Below are positions 33,601 to 45,300 of a DNA stretch of 64,000 bases, one piece after another (positions within the stretch are counted from its first letter, which is position 1; each line of letters starts with the position of its first letter). Origin of the DNA: Chlorokybus atmophyticus (taxonomy: Eukaryota; Streptophyta; Chlorokybophyceae; Chlorokybales; Chlorokybaceae); contig RHPI01001428.1 in NCBI GenBank assembly GCA_009103225.1, positions 484,054 through 548,053 of the forward strand. Direction: 5' to 3'. The position numbers and the translations under genes were made by a program. Below the pieces are notes generated by a model. The model ran no database searches. It was given only the letters and a program-made list of their open reading frames with translations, and was not told the origin of the DNA.

Positions 33601-35719
33601 AATATTATTACCATATGCTAATGCGGGCTGAACGAGGACTGATCAACTGTATGAAAGCATGGTTGAGCGTGTGGCAAACAAGTGGCTGGGCAGATAGCTG
33701 CCGACCACCATGATTTAGAAGTAGTACTAGGAAGGTCATGGACGATGAGCAATGCGACTCACCTGGTTGACATCAGTCACAAACTGGCCAACAGAGACAT
33801 TGCTGTCATTTCCAGGCAAAACCGTGCCATAACTGTCCTCGTGCCTGCAAGCGACATAGTTTCAGTGCCAAGGCTGTGTACACAAGGAAAGCCACCACAA
33901 AACCACAAGCAATGCATACCCGCGTGCGTCTTTGATGCCCGCAGCTAGCTCCCGCGTGAGCGACCCGCTCTCCGCGGTGAGCAGTCCTGCCGCTTGAGCG
34001 CGCTGGGCCGCGGCACCCAGCCGTCGTGTGAGGCTTTTGCAGCGCGAAACCAGGAACTCTCCCTGCGAAACCACCTTGTGTTTGCATATGAAGCTTTCCT
34101 TGCACTTTGTTGGAAGCATTGCAGAATGAACGGACAGGCGAAAACCTCAACATTCTAATGTCCTTGCGACAGGCGCTCACCTGCATAGCCTCCATTGGCT
34201 CCCGTAAGTCCTTCAGCAGAGAGACAAAGCTTGCAGCTTCCTGCATATACGTACACACAAACAATGTGGACATGACGATTCTGTTGGGAACTTCAGACTA
34301 CAGGAGCTGGAAGTGTGCCGGAAACATGTGCTGCGCATGCTTTCTGTTACACAGCGAGAGGTCATCCGGGTATCACAGAACGCGGTAATGGAGCTCAAAG
34401 TAATGTGACATATTGTCATGGGTTGTGGGCTAACCAACAAGTATGCCCTGTCTGAATGTACGTTACAGCTGACAGGCACCTGTGCTGAAGTGGACGGCGA
34501 TGTCATCAGTTCCTTCAATCTGGCACGCACACCAGAAATGGCATCTTCAGCGTCTGACTGCGGAAAGGCAAAAGGGAGAGACAAGTAGCAATCAGCAGCA
34601 GGCAAATGGAGGCATGGGCATGCCGCAACCCACACGTGCGACCATGCTATTGCAGACCTTTGCGGATGCGAATGAAGAGGTGCCATACTTCTTGAACAGC
34701 GGCTGCGCACCAAGATACAGCCTGATTGCAACGTCGAACTGCTGGCGCTGAGCAGCTGCTGTGATGCGCTGGGGCAGGTCAAACACAACCTGCGCCACGT
34801 GCACACAACAAGATAAAGCCTGCGTGCTCCATACTCAGCATTGTTGTAAAGGGGACAATTATGAACGGCGACCTGTAGCTTGTTGAGTAGCCCTCTGATG
34901 GAGTTCAGCTCTTCGATCTTGTTGCGACGGTCGAACAGCGTCGTGTTCACCACTTGGGACTTCTGACTTATGCCGGCCATCGTTGTCAGCAGCTCTTCCA
35001 TACGGGCTTCCATGCCAGACACATTGTCCTATACAAAGGCTGCCATTGTGAGCCCTGAAACAGTGAGCACTCCTGTATGTTGGGTGCACCAGTGCATGCA
35101 CACCTTCATGCGGCGGATGGTGTCTGTGGCGCTGATGAACTTGTTGTAATTCTCATACACAAGCATTTGCATGTCACCATCAAGCGTTTTCACTTCCTGT
35201 CAAAAACGCAAAAAGGTATGTGGAAGTAAACTAAAGGAGTCATACGCAAGCAGATGAATGGTGCCTCCTGTTGCAAAAAGTATTACTGCTACCTTGAAGC
35301 CTTGTTGGTCCATACCTGTGACATCTCAACATGTTTACTGAGCAACCCATCCAGCTTGGTGTCTTTAACCAGCTTTGCCATGTACCGCTCAACATCAAAC
35401 TCCGCGCTATCAATACCTCCAGCCCTACCATTGACAATGTACACAAAAGCAAACAGATTGCCAACACCCATTGCACAAACTCACGCGCGATCATGCGCAT
35501 GCATGTGCATGCACGGACCCAAGCGCGCAAGCTCGTGGGAGCGTGGTATACGATGGACAACACATGCATGTGTGCAATGCATTACCGTGAGCTGAACATG
35601 GGGCTCTCCTGCGCCTGCACAGGCTCTGCCTGGCCCTTGCCGGACGCCGCCGCGCCGCCGTCATCTGTGCCATAGTAGCTGCTCAACAACGAGCGCACAC
35701 GCTCCGCCTTCTCGTCCAT
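30664..35719 (-). CDS. VPS51: VPS51, subunit of the GARP/EARP tethering complexes
   Basis: VPS51 tethers endosome-derived vesicles at the trans-Golgi network within GARP (and EARP). The start ATG at 35719 opens [17 protein letters not shown], like other VPS51 N-termini. Exon 1 is 35719-35586, exon 2 35424-35316 ([20 protein letters not shown]) and exon 3 35196-35104 ([17 protein letters not shown], a VPS51 hallmark). All three join in phase. The next exon (about 35030-34870) has [21 protein letters not shown], the helical tethering repeat. About 15 further small exons follow. The last, near 30870-30664, encodes [16 protein letters not shown], matching VPS51 C-termini. Introns are 60-330 bp. 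No lesion was seen. It is transcribed divergently from NCBP3. Internal exon borders were placed by eye. Confidence 0.88.
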
Positions 35720-36722
35720 GCTGCCAACAGGACAGCAGCAAGCTTTTAACGTACATCCGTGCGGTGTATGAAAATGTAAAAACATCCTTTCAACTTAGTA
35801 GAACAACCCCCCTGTGCAGCGTGAGACGCTTGAAGAGTACACTGTGCAGCTGTGCGCACATCACGCTGGAACAGTGGCCTGTGAGCACACGCCAAGGGGC
35901 ATGACAGCCTTCTTTGTTTTCCCCAATAATGCTGATAAACTTACTAAAGATTGGATGCGAACGCACACACGCGTGTGCACTACCGAGGGTGGGTGCAAGA
36001 CAAACGAGCTGCTTCACGGACCAAACCTCAAGGCAAATTTCAAATGATAATCTACGGAATTGCATATCCGTAAGCACATACCACACGAAAGCAATCAAGA
36101 GTGACTACTTTGCAACTGCACGGTGGGTGGCAAGTCTGCTTCAGACGAAGCATACAAGCAGGAGGGGCTCAATGTACTCGAGATCAGCCTACATTTGCCT
36201 GCTGTTGGTATGCGTTATTTGTGTGTGCAAAGAAAGGTTTGATGCCATACCAACCTCAGCAGTTACGACTAGTGTTGCTGAAGACGATCAGCTAAAAGAC
36301 ACAATTTGTTGCAATCGTTTGGAACAGTGTTCATGCTTCAGCGCGTCTAGTAGTAATGCCTGCAAGTCCACGCAATGTTGCAGACACAAAATGATCAAGC
36401 AACCACCTGATCTGCTGCTCACACACCTGCCCATTTAAGGACAACCAGTGCCAACAACCGTCAACCCGTTGCCATCAAGGCTACTTCTTCACTACTCCAT
36501 CCAATCTGCGGGCAAGCTCGCTTGATCCCCTCTCCTTGATGCCATGCCTGTTGCCCACCACCGCCTCCCCCGCTGTAGCCTCCGCCGGCGCAACAGCGTA
36601 CACCAACTGCCAGATGGCAGCTGCTGGTGAGCACTGATTAGGGCTGCCGTCGTGGCGCGGCGGCGGGAAGGAGTTGGCTGGGCGGCGCTGTCGCTGGCAG
36701 CATTGTTGGTGCCGGCCTCGTC
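35720..36722. promoter_or_regulatory. Shared intergenic region between divergent VPS51 and NCBP3
   Basis: About 1 kb separates the two start codons, so it should contain both promoters. I see no clear TATA box or other element. The last 250 bases are GC-rich and probably NCBP3 leader. Confidence 0.5.
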
Positions 36723-39700
36723 ATGGCCTACAACGGGCGGTGGCTTCCGTCGTACGTGCTTGAAGAACAGCAGGTGAGCTTTCTGTGTCTTTGTTGTTGG
36801 ATGGTCAGCGTGTTGGGCTGCTAATTTGCACACACATTCTGCTTCGCGTTTGCGTTTTGGTTTTGCGACGACTTACCTTCGTTTGAAAACAGTCGGTTTT
36901 GTAGAATGCGTACCAAGCCATGTACAAGCTCTGGCTTGACAGACACAAGCCCCATGCAGATTGCTCAGCCAAGCTGTGCAATGTGCTCAAGCTCAGTGCT
37001 GCTTCTGTAGGCTGTCAATCTGTGAGCAGTCATGCCGCACTGGAGGTTATAGCTGTTGGGATTTTGTCCATCACACCTGTCCTTGAATTGGACGCAGTGG
37101 GTTACTATGCGAGTAGCTGCAGTGTACAAGCACTTTGAGTGTCAGTGCGTTAGGATTGTTTGTTACAAAACACACATTGTACAAGCGCTTCTGTCAGGCA
37201 GAGAAAAACTTGGAAACTATTGCAGAATGGCTGGTTGCATGCGAGCATGCAACCAGCAGTTGAGCTCTTACGCTAAGACAGACACTTGATCCCCATGTAT
37301 ACAATCATAGGCTTTGACCTAGCAGTCATCCTGTACACACTATGCTTGTGCAAGCATATCAAGTTTGTTGGTGCGGGTTATTACAGGAACGCCAGACGCG
37401 CAGGACCGAGCGGCGGCAACTTATAGCATACGACCTCGATGGCGGTCTGGCCGCAGACGCTCCATCAATGCTCAAAACCGACAGAAGAAATCTTGAAGAA
37501 GAGGTGCGACAACAGCGCAGGTATGTTACTTAGCGTAACCAATGCATAAGCATTGATGCGTATGTGAGCACAACATGCAAGATGCCCTCTCTAACATGCT
37601 GTGTGCAGGGTGCAGAAGTTTGGCGCCTTCGCACAACCAGGCAGAAAGGTAAACTGGAGCAAAGTGACGCAGTACAGTGTCTAGTCGGTGATGATCAGTG
37701 ACCTGATGTTGGCATGCGGATTAGTACAGTTCGGTTATTGTGTCACAAGTCACAAACAAGAAGGGGTTGGTTGCCCCAGTGGGCTTTGCGGCCAGAACTG
37801 GCGCTGTGTTACTGGAGAGAAGCGGATACCCACTCTCGCCTCTTTGGAGTGCAGGTTGTGGCTTTGCACACAACACAGGACAAAACACTGCTACATGTCG
37901 CATTGCCACTTCTCACGACACTGCTAGTCGACCACACAAAGCACATGTACATATGTACACGCAATATCAATTGATCCTCAACCTGCTGATAGTATTCTGT
38001 GTTGTAATGCAATGCCTGCGCTGTACTTCAGATATCTGCCTGCCACATGGTAGCAGCAGCAGTGTAAAGTTTTCTTTGTGTGTCGTGGCGGCCTTGTCAT
38101 GTATGATGTCCCTCAACACCTTAGCACATGGGGCGCGCTTGCGTGGGAAGGTGTTCTTGGGACGCTGTCTAACAAGTAATTGGTGCCTGTCTGTCCAAGT
38201 ACAGGACGAGTCTGGCGAACAGCAAGTCACCAGCATGGATTTGGACGAGAAGCGTAGGCTTCGCGCGGAAAGGTTTGGCATTGATATCAGGCAGGCAGAG
38301 CAGCCGGCAGCAAAGCCAATGGATACAAAGCAGTCAGCTGCGAGTGTCCCCGCAGTCGATACAGTCGGTAAGTTGCAGGTGTTGGTGCTTCAATGCGAGT
38401 GGGTGTGCGCGCGGGCATGCCACTGCACAACTGCATAAATATGTGCACGCGTTTGTATGCGCATGTGCATGCGCGAGGTAGGGGTGAGGGGGTGCGTGCG
38501 CACGCAGGACATGGTTGCTAATGCAAGTCACGTAGTCAACAACGCTGATCACATAGTTGTTGTGCAGAGCTACCAGACACGCGTCGAGACGCTAGCTCCG
38601 CGGAGCAACCACTGCCGGATTCTGTCCATGTGTCGGGCATGAGCTCGCTGAACACCAACGACCTGTATCAGTACTTCATGTACTACGCGCCCACTGCAGT
38701 GGAATGGGTCAATGAGGCGTCATGTAAGTGCGTGGATGACCATATCTATGCTTTCTGGTTGGATTTCACTCAAATCTCTCCTCATATGCTTGCTCTTGTA
38801 CAGGCAACGTGCGGTTTGAGGATGCCGAGACAGCCGGGAGGGTCATGAAAGGCCTGGGCAAGCCGTTCCCAAGCTCAACAGCAGGTTGCTGTCTCGGTGA
38901 CACAAATGTTGGGCTGGTAGCAATCATACTTTCACGCTTACAAGTGCCAGCCCTATGCTTTAAAACACAAACAAGCCATCTTACCTTAGCTTCTGTCACA
39001 GGCGAGGGCAAGAGGTACCCGTGGTACCAGGGCCCGAGTTTTGCAAAGGCAGGCATGACGATTCCGTTGGCCTTCCGTCAAGCGACATTGAGAGACGTGG
39101 CTGAAGGCGGGCGCTACGGGCCTCGCTCCATGTGGCCGGATGCCACCATGCGGCCAGAGGAGGGAGTGGAAGTAGCCGCGATGGAGGATGCGCCCAGGCC
39201 AGAAGGGGATGCGCGGGAGCTGCTGCTACAACGCAAAGGTGTACTCCTGCTGTGTGTCTGTGGTCATCAATGCGCGTTTTGACGACTTGTTTATGATGTG
39301 TCATCTGTCTTCAAGTTGAGTGTCACCAGATCATCATGCATCCTGCATGATGATAGCACAGGTTTGCAAAGACTGTCTGGAGTCTTTGTTTGGCCTACGA
39401 CTGCAGCCAAAACTTGTCACCGCTGCTGGTTATGCTCAACTATGCATCTTGAGACAAGACTGTTGCATTGCAGCTGGCGCTGCGGCTGAGTTGGGTAAGC
39501 GAGAGCGAGACCAAGAAGAGGAAGAAATTGCGGAGGAGGAACGAGTGGACTCAGAAGTTAAAGTCAGCACCCTCCCATTGCACGACTTGCGGCGAGGCAT
39601 TCAAAAGCGGAAGAAGCGGCGTGAAACTGTCATTGAAGCGGCGCTCGCGGGTGGAAAAGCGCATGGCGTGTCATTGAGGAATGGGGATTTGCGCTTCAGG

Positions 39701-39844
39701 CTGACCTCAGCCTTTGGATCCAATTTTGAGGATGAGGACGAGGAAGAGGACAATGCTGATGCGGAGCAAGAAGGTGGTACTGAGACCGCGTCTGATGATG
39801 AAGTTGATGAGTTGGAGGTTGAAGAAGGAGAGTTTGAAGGTTGA
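36723..39844 (+). CDS. NCBP3: NCBP3-like nuclear cap-binding subunit
   Basis: NCBP3 partners NCBP1 in an alternative mRNA cap-binding/export complex and has an RRM-like fold. Eight exons join in phase: 36723-36773, 37387-37520, 37609-37648, 38205-38367, 38568-38723, 38804-38884, 39002-39238 and 39474-39844, totalling 410 residues. EKRRLRAERFGIDIR precedes the RRM-like core MSSLNTNDLYQYF - VEWVNEASCNVRFED, which matches the NCBP3 signature (helix, then W-x4-SCNVxW/F). GKRYPWYQG and PLAFRQATLRDV follow. The C-terminus is very acidic (FEDEDEEEDNADAEQE), also typical. The exon set sums to a whole number of codons, supporting the model. The start at 36723 is the first ATG giving a phased first exon, but an upstream exon is possible. 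Confidence 0.82.
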
Positions 39845-42346
39845 CAGGTCACATTGAGTTGCATTATGTTGATGGCAATAATGCAAGAGCACCTACGGCC
39901 TCAGGAGTTGCTGGCGTGGTGAATTAGAGTTTGTGTGCTCGTATTTATGTAAACACCTAGCAGCAGCAAAGCAACTGTGCAGCAACAAACACGACGAAGT
40001 AACCCTTAACAAATTCTCGCGGCAGCAGGCTACAAACGTGGAAGGGCCGGGGATAATGCGGCCACATAACCCTATTGCACAGTAGTCTCGTAGGGGACCG
40101 AGTTGTAGTGGTTGTTATGATGCTCACATCTTCCTGCATACCATTCAGTTTCGCCAGTGCAAAGGTTTGTGCAGTAACAGCATTGGTAGTGGGCAGCATG
40201 CTCCACCTTCTAGATCTGTATGACACAGGATGTAGCTTCATTCCCTCATAACATTTTCAGCTTGCCACCAAGTGGTGTATACAAGAGATAGTATATATAG
40301 GGAGGAGGGGCGCGTGCAGGGGAGTTGGCGAAGTGTGGGAAGTACGGTGACCACACGGCGGGAGACAAGTTCATTCCTTTGGCAGCGGAGACGTTCGGCA
40401 CCCTGGGAGCTTCTTTCTATGAGCTGATTACTGACTGCGCGCGCCGTGTAGTTCAGCGTCGGGGGTTGCATACGACACGTATGCCCGGGTTCGTGTCCAT
40501 GTATAGGCAGCGGATTGCTTGAGCACTACAGCGAGCGCAGGGATTGGCTCTGTTGGAGAGAGCGAGACGGCAGTGTGTGCAGCTCTGAGTTGGCCGCCAG
40601 CGCGACCTGCTCCTATGCCGACCCTGTCGATGTGGCAGTGCTCTTGGCGTGAGGCCTATGCGACTGATGCGCAATAGCGTTCATAGTTGTATTGTCGTGT
40701 ATCTTGTCTTCGCGTTGTGATTGTTCTGGATTTGCGTTGCTGTGTTAGCGTTACGGCTATGACACTGGGACCTTGTGACCGTTTGACGTCATAAATATAT
40801 ATATAGAGAGAGAGAGGATAGTTTGCTGGATTAGTAGCATGCCTGGTGTCAGACACATGCAGTCTCATGCCAACACTTCACACCACTTACTCACTGCCGG
40901 GATGTTCCTATCTCTACCCAACACGCTACCCCGTTGCCTACCCTGTTAGTCACACCAGCATGCCATGCGCTCTGCAGGTGGTAATCTTGCTGTCATCTTT
41001 CCACTTCCCCTGCTTGTTGCTGCCTGAGAGTCTAGTTTAGTTGTTGTTGTTGAGATAGTTGTGTGGGCTGTCAGCTCTGTCTTGGCCCCCGCCTAAATCT
41101 AAGTCTTGTTTGCTTGCTGTGCGGCCTGCTTTGTGTGTGTGCTAGCACAATGCATTCTCTGAGCATGCTTCGCGCAGCTCTGATGTAAGTTATGCATTAC
41201 CTTGCTGCTGTTGCTGTTGCTGCCTACTGTGACGCCAAGCCTCCGCCCTGACCCAGCCTCCTGTGCCCACAAGTCTGCTAGCCCCTTGCCCATACTCCTG
41301 CTATTGCCTATCTACCTCCTTTCCGTCGTCTCACCACCTTGCACGCACACAGTTAGAGCACACAGTTGGGCCCCTTGCCCTGTCATAATAGAAGCGCCTC
41401 TGCCCGTCTATGCCTTGTGTGTACGGGGTGCTAGGACATACATGCGCAGAATGGGCATGCGAACTCTGTTGCTGCATGATCAGTATGCATGCACGCAGTC
41501 ATCAACACATACCCAACATTCTATTACAACCGCCAGGCTATATGCCTATGCTAACTCCACTACCCCTAGCCCCCAAAACAACCCGCAGTTGCTGTCATAC
41601 CTGCCACACCGCCAGCAGCGTTAGGCTTGCACATGACCACCATGAGGACTAGGACGACCAGCAGACTCCCCCCGCCGCCGCTCCCAAACCCTCGACCGCC
41701 ATGGTGGCTGCCGCCACTGCTGCCGCACAGGGTTTCGTCAGGTGTCGGACAGCACGCCATGCACGCACATCATGCATATGCTGCAGCACTCCCTCAGCCG
41801 CATTGGTCATGTGTGACTTGTGTTGAGTTTGCATGTGCCTTTTGCGTATGTTTGCTGCGATTGGAAGTACTTCGAAATACTATGCAAGTCGTCAGTAAAT
41901 GACCTGCCACAGCCGTTGTGTATATGGTAGATAGGTGTGAGATGTCTGGCTATGGACTTTGTCAACCCATAGTAGCCAAGTCATCTCCGCGGTGAGGTTT
42001 GAGCGCTGTTTGATATTGAGCGTGCATTGAATTAAGCACATGTGCCACTCATGCAGCTTGTGTGAACGGGCTCCAGCCAGGCATGTGTGCAGGTGTGTGA
42101 GTAGCCTGTGGTTGCCTTAAATGCTGCATTCATGACACTGCAAGAAACGACAGTCACTGGGCTGTGCACCCCTCAAAATTGAGTCCTAGCAAACAATTGT
42201 CAATTGGGTACAACGGCATGCCAAAGAATTGCAAGCGCGCTGTTGCGCTTGTCATGAGCTATGATACAGCAACGGTCTACTAACCTAACCTCGCAGCGCC
42301 CTAGCATTGCAACGAAATCAACTGCACAGAGAAGATGAATGATCAG
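39845..42346. other. Intergenic region between convergent NCBP3 and FORGETTER1
   Basis: 3' flanks of both genes. Apart from the remnant at 40290-40670 I see no coding sequence. A short AT/AG microsatellite lies near 40795-40815. Positions 41200-41900 are C-rich on the plus strand and composed of poor-quality frames. Confidence 0.5.
40290..40670 (+). pseudogene. C-terminal remnant of a mobile-element (reverse-transcriptase-type) protein
   Basis: The frame reads AKCGKYGDHTAGDKFIPLAA, then ETFGTLG, then MYRQRIA, a stop, and LQRAQGLALLERARRQ. This order (Tyr-rich start, F-x-P-L-A-x-E-x-F-G, a Q-R-I hinge, then A-L-Q-R-x-x) recurs at the C-termini of reverse-transcriptase ORFs in algal and animal genomes, as I remember them. 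Upstream domains are absent and a stop interrupts the last helix. It is a decayed fragment. A second scrap lies at 29970. Confidence 0.5.
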
Positions 42347-45300
42347 CTAGAACAGCGCCAACTCTCCGGGACTGAAGCTGTTCACCATTGGGTCCATCCT
42401 TGAAGACCGTGCTCCAGGATGCGTGTTGGGGTGTGGTGTTGCATACTGTTGAGTTGCGCCGGTCAACAATTGCTCATTGTGTGCAACGCCGCTGCCCTCT
42501 CCTGCATCACCATCTGATGCCTGCTGCTGTTGCTGCTCCAGTTTCTTAAACCCTGCAGTGCCGCACGCAAGTGTGTTGTTTTGTGTGCATGTCACTCACA
42601 GAGACATGCCCTTCTGCCTTCCTCTTTAAACAAACAAGGCTGAAGGCAACCAGCCGGAACACGACCCTTGGTGTACAGGGCTCAGTGCAAACAGTGACAT
42701 GCAAAGGCGGACAGTGGAAGGTAAGCAGCGCACCTTCCAAAACACGATCAACGGCTTCAATGGGGATGTGAATGCCGACTATTCTTCTATTGTCGCTGGT
42801 TGTTTCTAACCGGATCACCCGAAGCTTGCGCTGGCTTTTCTGGTCCTACACCACCATTTCTCACTGTTGGAAACAACCTCACCCGATGCAACAGCACCGC
42901 AAGCGGATGTTTACCTGTGCCATAAGCACGTCTTCCAACACGGACCACATGGGCAAGATAAGCCCGCACAGTATGTGCGTTTGCAACACACGCTTGCCAG
43001 CCTGGCATGTGGGCCCCTTCTTGCACTTGGCTCCATGCAGACACTGCACTCCAAAACAACAAGTTTGGGCTGGGCAACACAAAAAATGATAACATATTGA
43101 TGCCAGCGCAGTGCATACCATGTCCTTGAAGGTATTATACGACTCTTTCCACATCCGCTCTGCTTCCTCCCCAGATGCCACTTTGCTGTACTTTTCCTGT
43201 AACTCCGCAAAAGGCATTGGCCTGAACAGCAGATTGCCGGCAGAGCGTCAAAACCATGAACCATTGTTAAGTATGTCACTACACGTATAGTAACCATGCG
43301 CGACAAGTCCCTGCATATGACTTTGCATCACAAGTCCCTGATTAACAGAGTATCCACCAAAGTGCACTACACCTTCCAGCAGCTCCCGTATTGGGTCGGA
43401 AGACGCGCACCAAGCGAGGCCCGCTGTCGGAGCCACTTTCAACCTCACTCACAAACACTACATTTGTGCGACCGAACAACGGGGTCTGGGACTTCCAGAA
43501 GCCGCTTGCACCCTGTGTGTTGCGTTTGATTTAGGCCTTGACTGGTACAAATGACATAACAACATGTGTGCACCCAGTCAGTATGCACTGGGTAACCAAA
43601 CACAAAGGGAGCATGAGATGAAGTGGGTGCCATGTGCATCAACTTCACATGCAGTACCTTCTCCTTGCATCCCTCATATGAGACGGAAGCCTCTTCCCAG
43701 CTGTACCCTCGGTCAACGTTCAGCTTGTAGTGTGTAGTGTTTGCAGTAGTCATATCATCTTGGTGTACAACCTGCACAGTGGGCAACATCAACAGCATGT
43801 TAAGATGGCCGCCACCCACACCGACATCCTTCAAGATTAATCTTCATGTTGTCACAACACGCGTCACAGAGCGTACAGCAATGTACCGTTGGCTCGCCAG
43901 CTAACTCCACACTCGCTGCGCGCACATCAACAATGCCAGCATCGAAGCGGCCCTCTTTCCGGGCCGCATCAATAATCAACTTGAATGTTTGTTCAAAGTA
44001 CGAGAATAACATGTTCTGGGTTTCAGGTGGCAGGCCCAACAGCCTGTTGAGAAATCGCGGAACATCTGTCAAATCGTTGTCCGATATCTTTCCGCTAGGT
44101 CTAATGATAGGAAGATCTTCCTGCAGCCACCATGACCCGATCAGCAAAGGGCAGGCAATTGCAAATGCTTGCATGCAGCGACAGTGTATGCAACCAGGAA
44201 TGTGCACTGCCATCTGCATGGTCCTTGCATAATGATCGGTGTATGGCAACAAATGTCACCCACCTTGCTGAACTTCAGGTCAGAGTAACGCTGTAGCAAA
44301 CTATCAATATCCGTAGCCCCCTGAATAATGCCCGCAGCCATAAGGCCACAGCGACAGTGTGATAGAAACTGGTCTTCACGCACGCCATCTGGCACCTTTA
44401 CAACAGAAGTTTGCTGCATAGAAGCGAATTCTGTAAGCAATGATTGAAAAGCGAACGTGATGCAGAACTAAACAACTCAACAAAACCTGAACGGAAGTAC
44501 AAACCTTCTCCATGATGACCTTGTACATGGTGGACAGAGCACGCTTGCCCCAGAAGCTGTCATAGTTGTCTCCAATGGTAATCTGTGGGCCAGCTCTGAA
44601 AACAAATGCAGACTTATAAGCACCACAGTGTGATGAGCTCAGGCGTCCTTGGCACCTGAGCTCATCACGCTGTGGTCCTCATATGTTTGCACCAACGCCT
44701 ATAAATAGATACTACCCTGTCTGTCAGATTAGGTTGCGCATAGTACTAGTAACTGGTACTCCGGAACAGAAAGCCCGGTGTTTTGTGTTACAGGCAACCA
44801 CTATGAAGTACTTGCAACTATTGGAAGTTTAAAGTTTGGCTCAACAAGTTTTTGTACAATGATTAGTAGGTCTAGATAGAGAATGCATAGCATCTGCTGT
44901 AGCGCAATTCAATGTGGTCAAGTTCTGCGTATAGTCTGGCGAAGTGAAGTCTAGTCACATGCAGTCGAGAGCAACCTGATCGGGTTTGAAGTGATGGCTA
45001 TTATGCAGTGCAGTTGAGTAAACTAAGTGTGCTGCAGAGTAGGGTGATGTATGACGCTTATGCCAGTCACCTACCTTCTATCGCCTTGTGTCAAAGCACC
45101 GAGCGTCTCCAAACGGCGTGCAACAACTGTGGCAAACCGTTTCTCACCACCGAGGTTGGTGAACAGCAAGCGGTACTGTGGTGCACTCGCCTGTACGTGA
45201 GTCCAGGTCACTAATATGAACCAACCAAAGCAACCATCAAGCAACATGCTGGCACACCCAAAGCTTGCTGTACCTGGTTTGACCTATGTGACCGACCAAA

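Noticed and set aside
36492-36833. Minus-strand frame between VPS51 and NCBP3 as a separate gene
   Set aside because: It overlaps the first NCBP3 exon on the opposite strand and shows only low-complexity Arg/Ala-rich sequence.
41200-41900. Plus-strand frames in the C-rich region as a Pro/Ser-rich gene
   Set aside because: No splice-supported structure, no recognisable domain, and overlapping frames of equal length on both strands as expected from base composition.
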